From positions 356,063 to 420,062 of the forward strand of contig KV908450.1 of NCBI GenBank assembly GCA_002005505.1: a stretch of DNA of 64,000 bases, in the 5' to 3' direction. The translations under genes and the position numbers were made by a program. Each line of letters opens with the position of its first letter. Positions within the stretch are counted from its first letter, which is position 1. This document shows positions 15,721-24,569 of this stretch, in pieces. The stretch comes from Botryococcus braunii. Lineage: Eukaryota > Chlorophyta > Trebouxiophyceae. A model generated the notes under the pieces. It was given only the letters and a program-made list of their open reading frames with translations, searched no databases and was not told the DNA's origin.

Positions 15721-16216
15721 TGTAACGGAATGCCAGGATTTCCGAGCATTTCGGGACATTTGCGGGAGACGCCCTTTGGCGCCATACTGCACGCCCGTGG
15801 GAGCCACGTGGTTAGCCGCTCGAACGAGAGTAGCACCTTCCGTCGGTGATGGTTGCTTACGCCATGTATAGTTGGCACTCCGTCATTGCGTGTGTTTGAT
15901 GACAATAGTTGTCACCGTTAGCACGCCAACGAGTGGACGATCTAGGGCTCTCACGAAGGATAGAGATACATAAGTCGTACATGGGCCGAGTCCGAATCAT
16001 AGGCGTCCCCTGGCTAGGAACCCGCGTGCCGAGTAGATTAACACGAGAGGACAGAACTGGAGAAACCACAAGGGTAAGCTGTGTGGTGGGGTGGTTCTTG
16101 TAAACGCTTGCTTGCCCCAAGTGACGGACCTCGTGTCGCGCCTCGTTCCTTGCTCCCTTCCTGCCTTACTTCCTTATAAATTCCGCTGAGTTATTACATT
16201 TGGTACATTTGGTACA
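15721..16216 (+). repeat. Gypsy-D 5' LTR (about 496 bp)
   Basis: Starts TGTAACGG and ends TTTGGTACA just before the primer site. TTTGGTACA occurs twice in tandem and a third time as TTTGGTATC, so the exact end (16198, 16207 or 16216) is uncertain. I chose 16216 because it leaves a normal 2-bp gap to TGGTATCGGC. Confidence 0.6.
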
Positions 16217-16218
16217 TT

Positions 16219-16228
16219 TGGTATCGGC
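16219..16228 (+). other. Gypsy-D primer binding site
   Basis: TGGTATCGGC: begins with TGG as expected for pairing to a tRNA 3' CCA. The same ten bases follow the Gypsy-C LTR at 17301. Confidence 0.6.
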
Positions 16229-16322
16229 AAAAGCCGTTATCAATCCTTTGGGGTTTTCGATCAAGTTGTTGGAAGTTGGGAGATGCCGATGCAAGGATCT
16301 AACTTTGGGATGCCCCTCGTAG

Positions 16323-17038
16323 ATGAGCTCGGTGACATCAGATAGGTTTAAAAACCTTTCTGAGGACGACCGAAGCCTTTTGGAAGGTTCTTTGCGGGAA
16401 GGCTTCGAGGTTACGGATTTGTTAGAGGAGGACGTCGATTCCATGAACCCGATCGCCCCTACAACCGAGGGATCGGAAGGCAAAAGGAAGAAACACCCCT
16501 TGTCAAAGGATGAAATTGAAGAATACATTAACACGTTAGTCGAACAAAAGTTGGAGGCTCGGCAGGCTGAGGCCCAAGCACCGATCCTCAAACCGGTGCA
16601 AGTGCGTGCTGCCCCTCCTTCTCTGTTTAATGGAAAAAGAGGGAGTTTCATGCTTTTTGCACGGAAATTGGCATCATATGCTAAACTCACTAACGTGCCT
16701 AATGCCAAGTGGGTTGCTCTTGCAGTTCAACACTTAGAGGAAAGGCCACTTAAAGTGTGGGATGCTTTTGTGCGTAAGTGGGAAAAAGAGGGAGGAGAGG
16801 AAGATGCCATAGAGGGGGAAGACTTTAAAGCTTTTATGTCCAAAAGATATGATGCCACTGACACAGTAGCAATAGCAAGACAAAAGCTTGACAAAGTATA
16901 CCAAGGGAATGAAAGTGTGGAGAGGTACATTGAAAGATTTTGTTGCTTTGCTTTCGGATATTGAGGTAGAATATGAAATGGTAGAGCAGGACAAGCTACA
17001 CTTATTCATTAAGGTTCTGAATGTGCAGCTAAGATTGG
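16323..17038 (+). pseudogene. Gypsy-D gag, N-terminal part
   Basis: The ATG at 16323 (M-S-S-V-T-S-D-R-F-K-N-L) opens an acidic N-terminus. A retrotransposon gag core follows: P-S-L-F-N-G-K-R-G-S-F, W-V-A-L-A-V-Q-H-L, Y-Q-G-N-E-S-V-E-R-Y-I-E-R-F. One extra base near 16941 shifts the frame (stop at 16964); in the other frame V-A-L-L-S-D-I-E continues to the Gypsy-C insertion at 17038. The gag runs on at 22904 and 39740. Confidence 0.75.
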
Positions 17039-17299
17039 TGTAGCATTTCCTAGGGTATAATGCTCTAGTATGGTCCTTGGCATTGCTCTTTGACTTGCCA
17101 TGTGATCTGGATTCGCAGTACAACCTCGCTCAAGTAGTTCGCTCGGTTGCCCGACTACGCGTCTGTGGCAGTACAGTATAATTCAATCCACCCTGGGTTT
17201 AAGAGCACGCTTGCGAATCAATCATGTAACACTCTTTCGTTGCACACCACGAACGTCTCACTGTCTCATAAAAACCTCTTCCGCTTAGTTAACGCTACA
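17039..17299 (+). repeat. Gypsy-C 5' LTR
   Basis: TGTAGCATTT...AACGCTACA; perfect terminal inverted TGTAGC/GCTACA. Confidence 0.95.
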
Positions 17300-17300
17300 G

Positions 17301-17310
17301 TGGTATCGGC
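17301..17310 (+). other. Gypsy-C primer binding site
   Basis: TGGTATCGGC, one base after the LTR end. The first seven bases equal the complement of the initiator tRNA-Met 3' end; the rest differ. Confidence 0.65.
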
Positions 17311-17369
17311 GACAAGGATTAGTTCCTTGTCGTTCGTTCGTGGTGCGTTTCTTTTCCTTTCGGATTGTG

Positions 17370-17894
17370 ATGTCTCGGCATCCTCGTTCGGGTTCAAGGG
17401 CTCGTGCACCTAGTCCTGGCATCGCAGAGCCAGATCCATCCATAGATCTTCTTGCTTATGTATATGTAGATCGTTCATGGGTAGATCCTCGTTGTATGCT
17501 TAGGCGTTTGGTAGATATCGGTGCCCTGCTCGAAGGAGCCGTTGCATTAAGATCTAGTGTTCCGTCGCATTCCCCTCCAGCTGATACCGCTCAGAGCATT
17601 TCAGAGGGACTTGAGATGTTAATTCAGTGCTCTCTCGCGCAACCTGCACCTGTGGTCGTGCCGCAGCCCATACCAACGGCAACTCCGGCATCGGCTACAG
17701 CCTCGTCAGGTTCAGGGAAGCCCTCGCTCAAGTTGCCAGACCCATCTGTATTCGAGGGAGATCCAATGAAGTTGGATCCTTGGCTTATGCAGACTGAAAT
17801 GTTTTTGGGGACCTTCGATGTAGGCTTGGCATCCGCTCGGTCCGTGGAGGTGGCTACGACGTTCTTCCGTGCTTCCAATTACACCTTGAGTTGA
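17370..17894 (+). pseudogene. Gypsy-C gag remnant
   Basis: The ATG at 17370 (M-S-R-H-P-R-S-G-S) opens 174 codons. The typical start of a gag core (K-L-P-D-P-S-V-F-E-G-D-P, then D-P-W-L-M-Q-T-E-M-F-L) is reached, but the frame stops at TGA 17892. No zinc knuckle is found before the protease part, so most of the gag core appears deleted. Confidence 0.65.
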
Positions 17895-17972
17895 GGAATC
17901 ACTTTCACAAATCAAATAAAACTTGATTTGTTGGACTTCTTTGGTATTACAGCAGTGTGAGGCCTGGTTAAG

Positions 17973-18813
17973 ATGTCTGCCAACTGTTCAGTGACCCAGT
18001 ATGGGATTCCTGTTTTGTATGGGCTTGGTAATCTCCAGGATTTCTTTCACAGTTGTTGCCATTCTTTCAAGTCCCATATTGTGGATGGGCATGGTTTGTG
18101 TAGAGAGTTTCAGACATCCCCCCATGCTAGTGACTTGATCAATCCTGTGTGCATGTATAAGAGAGATGCAGCTCCTCACCTTCTTTCTAGTGATGCTCAT
18201 GTTGTCTTGTTTGTTGATGGTAGTAACAGGGAGTGTACTGTTAGCCAGCTTGTGTCACAGCTACTGCCAGGTACTAGATTGACTGTGCTCTCTTGCCTGA
18301 GCCACTGTGAACAGGTGCTGGAAGGGACTACACAACAACAACTCTCATGATGTATTGCTCTCGGCTTCTGTTTTGGATGCACTGGGTCTTACTTCCACCT
18401 TTAAGAGCTCACCCCACTGCAGTTCCCATACAGGCTTGCCCTTATATCGTTGCCTGGTACAGACTGGTTGTCTCAGTGTGAAGGAGAAACCCCTGCCCGC
18501 AACTTCTTTTGACTCTTTTGTTCAGCTTGACAGTAGACACATTGTGAATGGTCTTGATCTTTCCTCCACTTGCATAGAGTTTGAGGGAATTCTTGCTAGT
18601 AGACCTGTCAGGATTTTGTTGGACAGTGGAGCCTCTGCAAATTTTATTGATGATAAACTTGTGCAGGAGCTTGCCCTTCCCACTGTGCCTTTGAGTTCAC
18701 ATGTTACTGTGAGAGTGGCTGATGGTAGGACATCTGTGGTAGGACATAGTGTGTCAACTGACCTGACTGTTGGGACCTTGGGTTTTGGAGTCACCTGCCT
18801 CCCTACTGAGTGA
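17973..18813 (+). pseudogene. Gypsy-C protease region
   Basis: Two overlapping frames (17973-18350, then 18307-18813) encode a cysteine-rich spacer and an aspartic protease with the active site I-L-L-D-S-G-A-S-A-N-F-I near 18612-18650. A further frameshift near 18810 separates it from RT. Protease cuts the polyprotein during particle maturation. Confidence 0.75.
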
Positions 18814-21777
18814 CCTACTATGATCTTGTCTTGGGCAAACCTTGGTTAACTGCTTTTAACCCAAGTGTGAATTGGAAATTGAATGCTGTGTCTTTGGTTC
18901 ATGCTAATAAAACACATGTACTTTTGGGGTGTCAGAGGTCGGGCATGCCTGGGTATGTGATCTCATCCATGGAAGTGGAAGAGATGGTGAAGTTGGGTGA
19001 ATCAGTGTACATTATTCAACTGAATGCAGTGACTGACAATGTTTCAGATACTGATGCATACAATGTGCCAGAGTTGGAGCAGCTTTTGCAGGAATTTAAG
19101 GATGTACTGTCTGGACTTCCTGAAGGCCTCCCTCCTTCTCGTGCTGGAGACCACCACATCAGATTGGAGCCGGACGCAACTCCTCCAGCCTCCCGCATAT
19201 ATCCACTGTCTGGAGCCCAGCTTGCTGAACTACGTGCACAGTTGCAGGAGCTCCTTGAGAGGGGGTTCATCCGCCCATCGACATCACCATTTGGTGCACC
19301 CATCTTATTTGTTCCCAAAAAGGATGGTGGATGGCGTTTATGCATTGACTACAGGGCCTTGAATAGGATTACTGCTAGGAACCAACACCCATTGCCTAGG
19401 ATTGATGAGATGTTCGAGCAATTGCATGGAAGTTTTGTATTTTCTAAGGTAGACCTTGCCTCTGGATATCATCAGATACGTATGCATGAGGACAGCATAG
19501 AAAAGATTGCTTTTAAAACCCGTTATGGTCATTATGAGTTCACTGTTATGCCTTTTGGGTTAACCAATGCACTTGCCACCTTTTAGTCTGTGATGAACTC
19601 TATCTTGTCTCCCTTCCTTGATAGATTTGTTCTGGTGTACCTAGACGATATCCTCATATATTCTAAATCTGTTGCAGAGCATATGGAGCATTTGAGGACA
19701 GTCTTGTCAGTGCTCAGGGAACATAAATTTTATTGCAAAAGGTCTAAGTGTGATTTTGTTGCTAAGCAGGTGGAATACCTTGGACACCTGTTGACACCTC
19801 ATGGGATTATGGTGGATCCTAGGAAGGTTGTAGCCATTCAGGATTGGCCCACTCCTTTGAATGTGTCACAGTTGAGAGGGTTTCTAGGTCTTACTCAATA
19901 TTATGATACTTTTATGGACCGTTTTGCAGATGTTGCCTATCCTCTTACTGAGTTGCTCAAAAAGGATGTGCCTTGGACCTGGGAGGGACCCCAGCGGGAA
20001 GCCTTTGTAGCATTGAAAGATCTTGTTTCTACTCCTCCTTGCCTTCTGATGCCTGATTTAGATAAACCTTTTGTTGTGCATGTAGATGCCTCAGGTTTTG
20101 CTGTTGGTGCTGTGTTGCGGCAGGATCAAGGAAAGGGACTGCAGCCCGTTGCCTTCGAGTCCAGGAAATTCCAACCCCCTGAGAGGAAGTTAGCACCATA
20201 TGACAGAGAGTTGCTTGCTCTTGTTCATGCCTTGCTTAAATGGAAGCATTTGTTGCTGGGTGCTAAGTTTACTGTACACACTGACCAGCAAGCACTTAAG
20301 TATTTATTGACTGCTCCTGTTAGGACTAGTAGGCAGGAAAGATGGCTTACTGAAATCATGAGATTCATGCCTGATATTAAATATGTGAAGGGCACTGACA
20401 ATGTTGTTGCAGATGCTTTGTCTAGGCGTGTTGATTTGGCAGTAATGCATGTCTCCTCTGTTTCTGTCTCGTCCCTCCTATCAGAAATTGCTTTGCTGTG
20501 TGTTTCTGATCCCACAGTTGCTAAACTTGTGGAAGAAGGTGTTTTGGTGATGAGAGACACTGTACCTTATTCGGTGCAGTCAGGTAGAGTGTATGTCCCT
20601 GATGCATTGCGAGAGAAGGTACTGAAAGAGTGTCATGCCACCCCCTTTTCTGGCCATCTTGGGATTAACAAGATGTATGAATTAGTGTGCAGGGAATTTT
20701 GGTGGCCACGTCTCAGCTCATCAGTCAGGGACTTTTGCATGTCTTGTGACACCTGCCAGCGCACTAAAGGGACTGGAGCCGTACCTTATGGTTTGCTTCA
20801 GCCACTGCCCATTCCATATGGACCTTGGCAGAGCGTTTCCCTTGATTTAGTGACTGATTTACCTGTCTGCTGTGGGTTTGACTCTATTGTGGTATTTGTG
20901 GATAGGTTTTCTAAGTTGTGTGTCTTGGCTGCATGCACTAAAACCATCACTGCACCTCAACTTGCACAACTGTTTGTTGACAGGGTCTTTGTGAGATGTG
21001 GAATGCCTACCTCCATTGTGAGTGATAGAGATCCAAGGTTCACTAGCCATTTTTGGAAGGCCTTTGTGAAAATATTGGGTACTGAGATTGCTATGTCTAC
21101 TGCTTACCACCCTCAGACGGATGGGCAGACTGAGAGAATGAACAGGACCATGGAAGACATGCTGAGAGGGTTTGTGGGTCCCAGGCAGGATGACTGGTAC
21201 AAGTATTTGAGTATGGTGGAGTTTGCATATAATAACTCACTTCAGGCTTCAACACTGCAGACACCCTTCTTCCTGAATCATGGGCGCCATCCCCTTACTC
21301 CCTTGTCTTCTGCTGTTCCCGCACGTTCTGTGAATCCTGCCGTTTCTGAATGGGTTGAGGGGCTGCAGACTGCCTTAGAGAGTGCCAAATCTAATCTTGC
21401 CTCTGCACAGCAACGGCAGAAATCTTATGCAGATAGAAAGAGACGAGACCACCCTTTCAAGGTGGGGGACCAGGTGTTGTTGGCTGCAAGGAAAAAACCA
21501 GCTTTCACCTGGGCTCTCGTCAAAGTTATCAGCTAAGTATTTTGGGCCCTTTACTATTGCTGCAGCAGTTGGTTCTCGAGCTTTTAGACTCGTCTTGCCT
21601 GAGACTGTAAATATTCATCCTGTGTTTCATGTTTCCCAGCTGAAGCCTTATGTGTCTTCATCTGTACCAGTTACTGTTACTTCACCACCTCCTTTGTATG
21701 CAGACAAGCGTGGCGGCGTTTATGAAGTGGAGGCCATCATAGCTAAGAAGAAAGTTGGAAAGTCTTGGCGCTACTAA
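18810..21777 (+). pseudogene. Gypsy-C pol: RT, RNase H, integrase, chromodomain (broken)
   Basis: Order: RT ([15 protein letters not shown], then the catalytic V-Y-L-D-D-I-L-I-Y-S near 19635), RNase H (H-V-D-A-S-G-F-A-V-G; T-D-Q-Q-A-L-K-Y), integrase zinc domain (C-M-S-C-D-T-C-Q-R-T-K) and DDE core (S-D-R-D-P-R-F; H-P-Q-T-D-G-Q-T-E-R-M-N). The C-terminus has H-P-V-F-H-V-S-Q-L-K and the start of a chromodomain (Y-E-V-E-A-I-I-A-K-K). Breaks: TAG at 19584-19586 where the family has Gln, a frameshift near 21536, TAA at 21775-21777, then a shift inside the chromodomain, whose W-E-P-L-A-H-V end lies in another frame near 21819. The copy cannot make a full polyprotein. Confidence 0.85.
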
Positions 21778-22637
21778 GTCAAATGGAAAGGCTACGGATG
21801 AGACTGAGAATACTTGGGAGCCTCTTGCCCATGTTCGCCATCTGGCTGATGACGTGGCAGCTGCCCCAGTCCTTTCTTAAGTCCCACTTGCGGGCATCCC
21901 TTGATTAAGCCATTTGCGGCTTGAGACTTTTCCAGCCACTTGCGGCTGATGACCCTTGGAGCTTCAACACCAGCCAGCTTGGATCTGGGAGGGAGGGAGG
22001 GTGGAAGGGCCTGGGAGGGGGATTCGTGAATTGGGACTTGCATGCATGTCTCTTGGTTATATGTTTTGCATGGGTTATGTTTCCTTACCCACGGCTCCAC
22101 TTTGTGATGCACTTGCTGTTGCAGTGTAGCTGCAAATTGTAGTTCTGTGTCTGAATAACTTGCTGTGGTATCTTACCCATGAGATACACTATGTGGCAGT
22201 TAGTTGTGTATAGCTTGCTGCTCTCGACGATATGCCTTATGCCTGTAGTTGGAAAGCCACCTCAAGCGAAGGTTACACTGCAGTGCAGGGTAACTGGACC
22301 TAAGGTTTGGACAAGTGCTAGTCTAGTGACTCAACCTAATTGTTTCATCACTGGTGTGAGTGCTGTCTAGAGAGTTCGTCCCCTAAGTTAGAGGATCCGC
22401 CTTGCAGACGATAGTCCTTAGAATGTTAAGGTATTCGAGCATTGAGCAGATGAGTCCCTCGTCTGTGTCGTGCTAACTTGCTTTCTGGACTTCATCCTCT
22501 GACTTGCGTTGTTTCGTAACTATAGGAGGTGTGATTGTCTATAGTTACAGTAAGCAGGGTTCGTGATGCCCCTGTCTTACGTTTGTGGCCCCATTGCCAT
22601 AAACAACATCTCATAGCTTATGCCAAGGGGGAGGGCA
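21778..22637 (+). other. Gypsy-C 3' untranslated region with polypurine tract
   Basis: No gene beyond the chromodomain end near 21890. AAGGGGGAGGG at 22625-22635 directly precedes the 3' LTR. Confidence 0.7.
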
Positions 22638-22898
22638 TGTAGCATTTCCTAGGGTATAATGCTCTAGTATGGTCCTTGGCATTGCTCTTTGACTTGCCAT
22701 GTGATCTGGATTCGCAGTACAACCTCGCTCAAGTAGTTCGCTCGGTTGCCCGACTACGCGTCTGTGGCAGTACAGTATAATTCAATCCACCCTGGGTTTA
22801 AGAGCACGCTTGCGAATCAATCATGTAACACTCTTTCGTTGCACACCACGAACGTCTCACTGTCTCATAAAAACCTCTTCCGCTTAGTTAACGCTACA
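22638..22898 (+). repeat. Gypsy-C 3' LTR
   Basis: I see no difference from the 5' LTR over 261 bp. Followed by TSD ATTGG (22899-22903). Confidence 0.95.
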
Positions 22899-23042
22899 AT
22901 TGGCCAGTACCATCAACCCCGGGACAGGGAAACCCTTCACAGACCTGGATGACCTGTGCTCCTTTGTGGTCAAGTATGAAGGTGGTTTCAAGAGTGCCCA
23001 TGGGGATGCACAGGGAGGTCCCCCCAAGAGGAGGACACTATC
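22899..23042 (+). pseudogene. Gypsy-D gag, middle fragment between two insertions
   Basis: After the duplicated ATTGG the D frame resumes (A-S-T-I-N-P-G-T-G-K-P-F-T-D-L) and runs to the CTATC duplication, where Copia-alpha copy 2 begins. On the far side, at 39740, it continues N-F-H-T-N-L-G. Confidence 0.8.
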
Positions 23043-23511
23043 TGTTGTAGGTAATGACCTAGATCAGGTAATTACTTAGGGAGCATTACTGTTGGACTTA
23101 TTCAGAGGTATTCTTCTGACTCATCCTAGGCAAAACAGTCGTGCATGCCAGGCTGCCCTAAACGGCACAACACTGTTGGGCCTTAGGTGCAAACTACTGC
23201 ATATTTCTTCCAGCTAGTCCTAGGAACTTGGCTGTGAAGCGACATAATTCCTTGACAGACCTCAGTCTTCCTCACGTAACTTCACATAGAGGTTTGGACA
23301 ACTTTGCATTGACTCACACAGCATCGTGGCACTCGGTGGAACTTGTTTTTGGGACCTCGAAAACGTATTCGAGGTCAGTCAAACTAATTCTTAGGCGGCC
23401 ACATCAGTGTGTTTAATTAGGTACAGAAAATGGGACCTTTAGGTATTTTGTCTAGGACACATCATCCGTATTGGATTACCAATTAGGGACCTTTTGGAGT
23501 GAGAAGCTTTC

Positions 23512-23537
23512 AGGGACTCGACTTTTATCGAGTCCCT
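23512..23537. repeat. Hairpin in alpha LTR (10-bp perfect stem, 6-nt loop)
   Basis: AGGGACTCGA - CTTTTA - TCGAGTCCCT. Conserved in every alpha LTR and in the old copy near 8510. It lies just upstream of the presumed TATA box, so it may be a protein-binding site or terminator-like element. Confidence 0.8.
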
Positions 23538-23558
23538 TGGGCGCCAAACACGGTCAGG

Positions 23559-23565
23559 TATTTAA
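23559..23565 (+). promoter_or_regulatory. Candidate TATA box of Copia-alpha
   Basis: TATTTAA, about 30 bp before leader module 1, kept in all alpha LTRs and in the old diverged LTR (8546). This predicts transcription starting near 23590. Confidence 0.4.
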
Positions 23566-23756
23566 CTGCTGGAGGCGACAGACTCGTCATTCGTTGGTTG
23601 GCCGAATCCTGTGCCACGGAATGGAAGTCCTGTCTGTTTGCTACAAGTTGAAGCTTGCTATTGCATATTTGATTTGTCTTTGAGACAGTCGCACTTGCGT
23701 TTTGGTTGCCGCAAGGGAAGGCGCTCCTGTCGAACCTGTATCAGTCGCGCCAAAGG

Positions 23757-23864
23757 GTACGTTGTGAAATTGACAGAGGATAGAATAGCATGATGTATTG
23801 GATAACCACTGCATTTGCAATGTTGCTCATTGCTCTGGCTAAATCGTAATGCTTGGGGCAATAG
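23757..23864 (+). other. Intron-like 108-nt GT...AG segment in LTR leader module 1
   Basis: GTACGTTG...GGGCAATAG between C-C-A-A-A-G-G and GTGTGTCGAGG. In module 2 (junction about 24323) the flanks are joined directly with nothing else changed. CTAAAT about 25 nt before the AG could be a branch site; a polypyrimidine tract is weak. Confidence 0.55.
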
Positions 23865-24028
23865 GTGTGTCGAGGTGTGACTGACGAAACCTCTACAGTG
23901 CATTGACAAATCCTTTTGCGGACTTACAGGTACTGATGTAATTGTGATTTAATGAGATAATTCCTATTTGGTTAGATATTTTGTTGACTGTCGCTAAGCT
24001 GTGCTGTTAGGTCGTCAAGGGAACGAGT

Positions 24029-24050
24029 GTGCCGGACTCAGGTCCGGCAC
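24029..24050. repeat. Hairpin in alpha LTR (9-bp perfect stem)
   Basis: GTGCCGGAC - TCAG - GTCCGGCAC, between the two leader modules; conserved in all long-form LTRs. Confidence 0.85.
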
Positions 24051-24401
24051 AGAACATGTCTGAGACGATGCTATGAAACCAGCTGATGTGAGAAGTAATT
24101 TATGCGTATATGAGATTGTGCCAGTAGGGCAAGCAGTAACATTGTCCCATGTAATCGATTCGTTGGTTGGCCGAATCCTGTGCCACGGAATGGAAGTCCT
24201 GTCTGTTTGCTACAAGTTGAAGCTTGTTATTGCATATTTGATTTGTCTTTGAGACAGTCGCACTTGCTTATTGGTTGCCGCAAGGGAAGGCGCTCCTTTC
24301 GAACCTGTATCAGTCGCGCCAAAGGGTGTGTCGAGGTCTGACTGACGAAACCTCTACAGTGCATTGACAAATCCTTTTGCGGACTTACAGGTGTTCTCTC
24401 T

Positions 24402-24428
24402 GCCCATAACCTTTCACAGGTTATGGGC
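24402..24428 (+). repeat. LTR-end/primer-site hairpin (10-bp perfect stem, 7-nt loop)
   Basis: GCCCATAACC (last bases of the LTR) pairs with GGTTATGGGC (first bases of the primer site); loop TTTCACA. The LTR arm has the same sequence as the tRNA-Met anticodon arm that the primer site would bind. The same holds at 14518-14544, 59524-59550 and, reversed, 34153-34179. Confidence 0.85.
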
Positions 24429-24433
24429 CCACC
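24419..24433 (+). other. Primer binding site, copy 2
   Basis: GGTTATGGGCCCACC; see the copy-1 site. The 137-bp leader that follows repeats the LTR-end motif CCCATAACC just before the gag ATG (24551-24569). Confidence 0.6.
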
Positions 24434-24569
24434 TGCCCATCGAGCTACGCCGAAGCCAAGGTTGCAGAGTACGAGGAGTCCGCCTTGAATACCTGCTGCA
24501 CGTCATATCCAGAACGATTCATATCTGCAAAGTGACCCAGACTTGCAGAAACCCATAACCTTTTACACA

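Larger units (their letters stand above)
17039..22898 (+). mobile_element. Gypsy-C: complete Ty3/Gypsy element, 5860 bp, coding region decayed
   Basis: LTRs of 261 bp at 17039-17299 and 22638-22898 appear identical base for base by eye. TSD ATTGG at 17034-17038 and 22899-22903. Primer site TGGTATCGGC at 17301, polypurine tract at 22625-22635. Inside are a short gag, protease, RT, RNase H, integrase and a chromodomain, all interrupted by stops and frameshifts. Confidence 0.93.
23043..24418 (+). repeat. Copia-alpha 5' LTR, copy 2 (1376 bp, long form)
   Basis: TGTTGTAGG...CTTTCACA. Internal layout: an imperfect inverted repeat in the first 35 bp; a near-perfect palindrome at 23355-23378; a 10-bp-stem hairpin at 23512-23537; TATTTAA at 23559; leader module 1 from about 23590; a 9-bp-stem hairpin at 24029-24050; leader module 2 from about 24160 to the end. 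Confidence 0.93.

Noticed and set aside
15857..16120. Frames inside the Gypsy-D LTR
   Set aside because: They lie wholly within the LTR and match no protein type.
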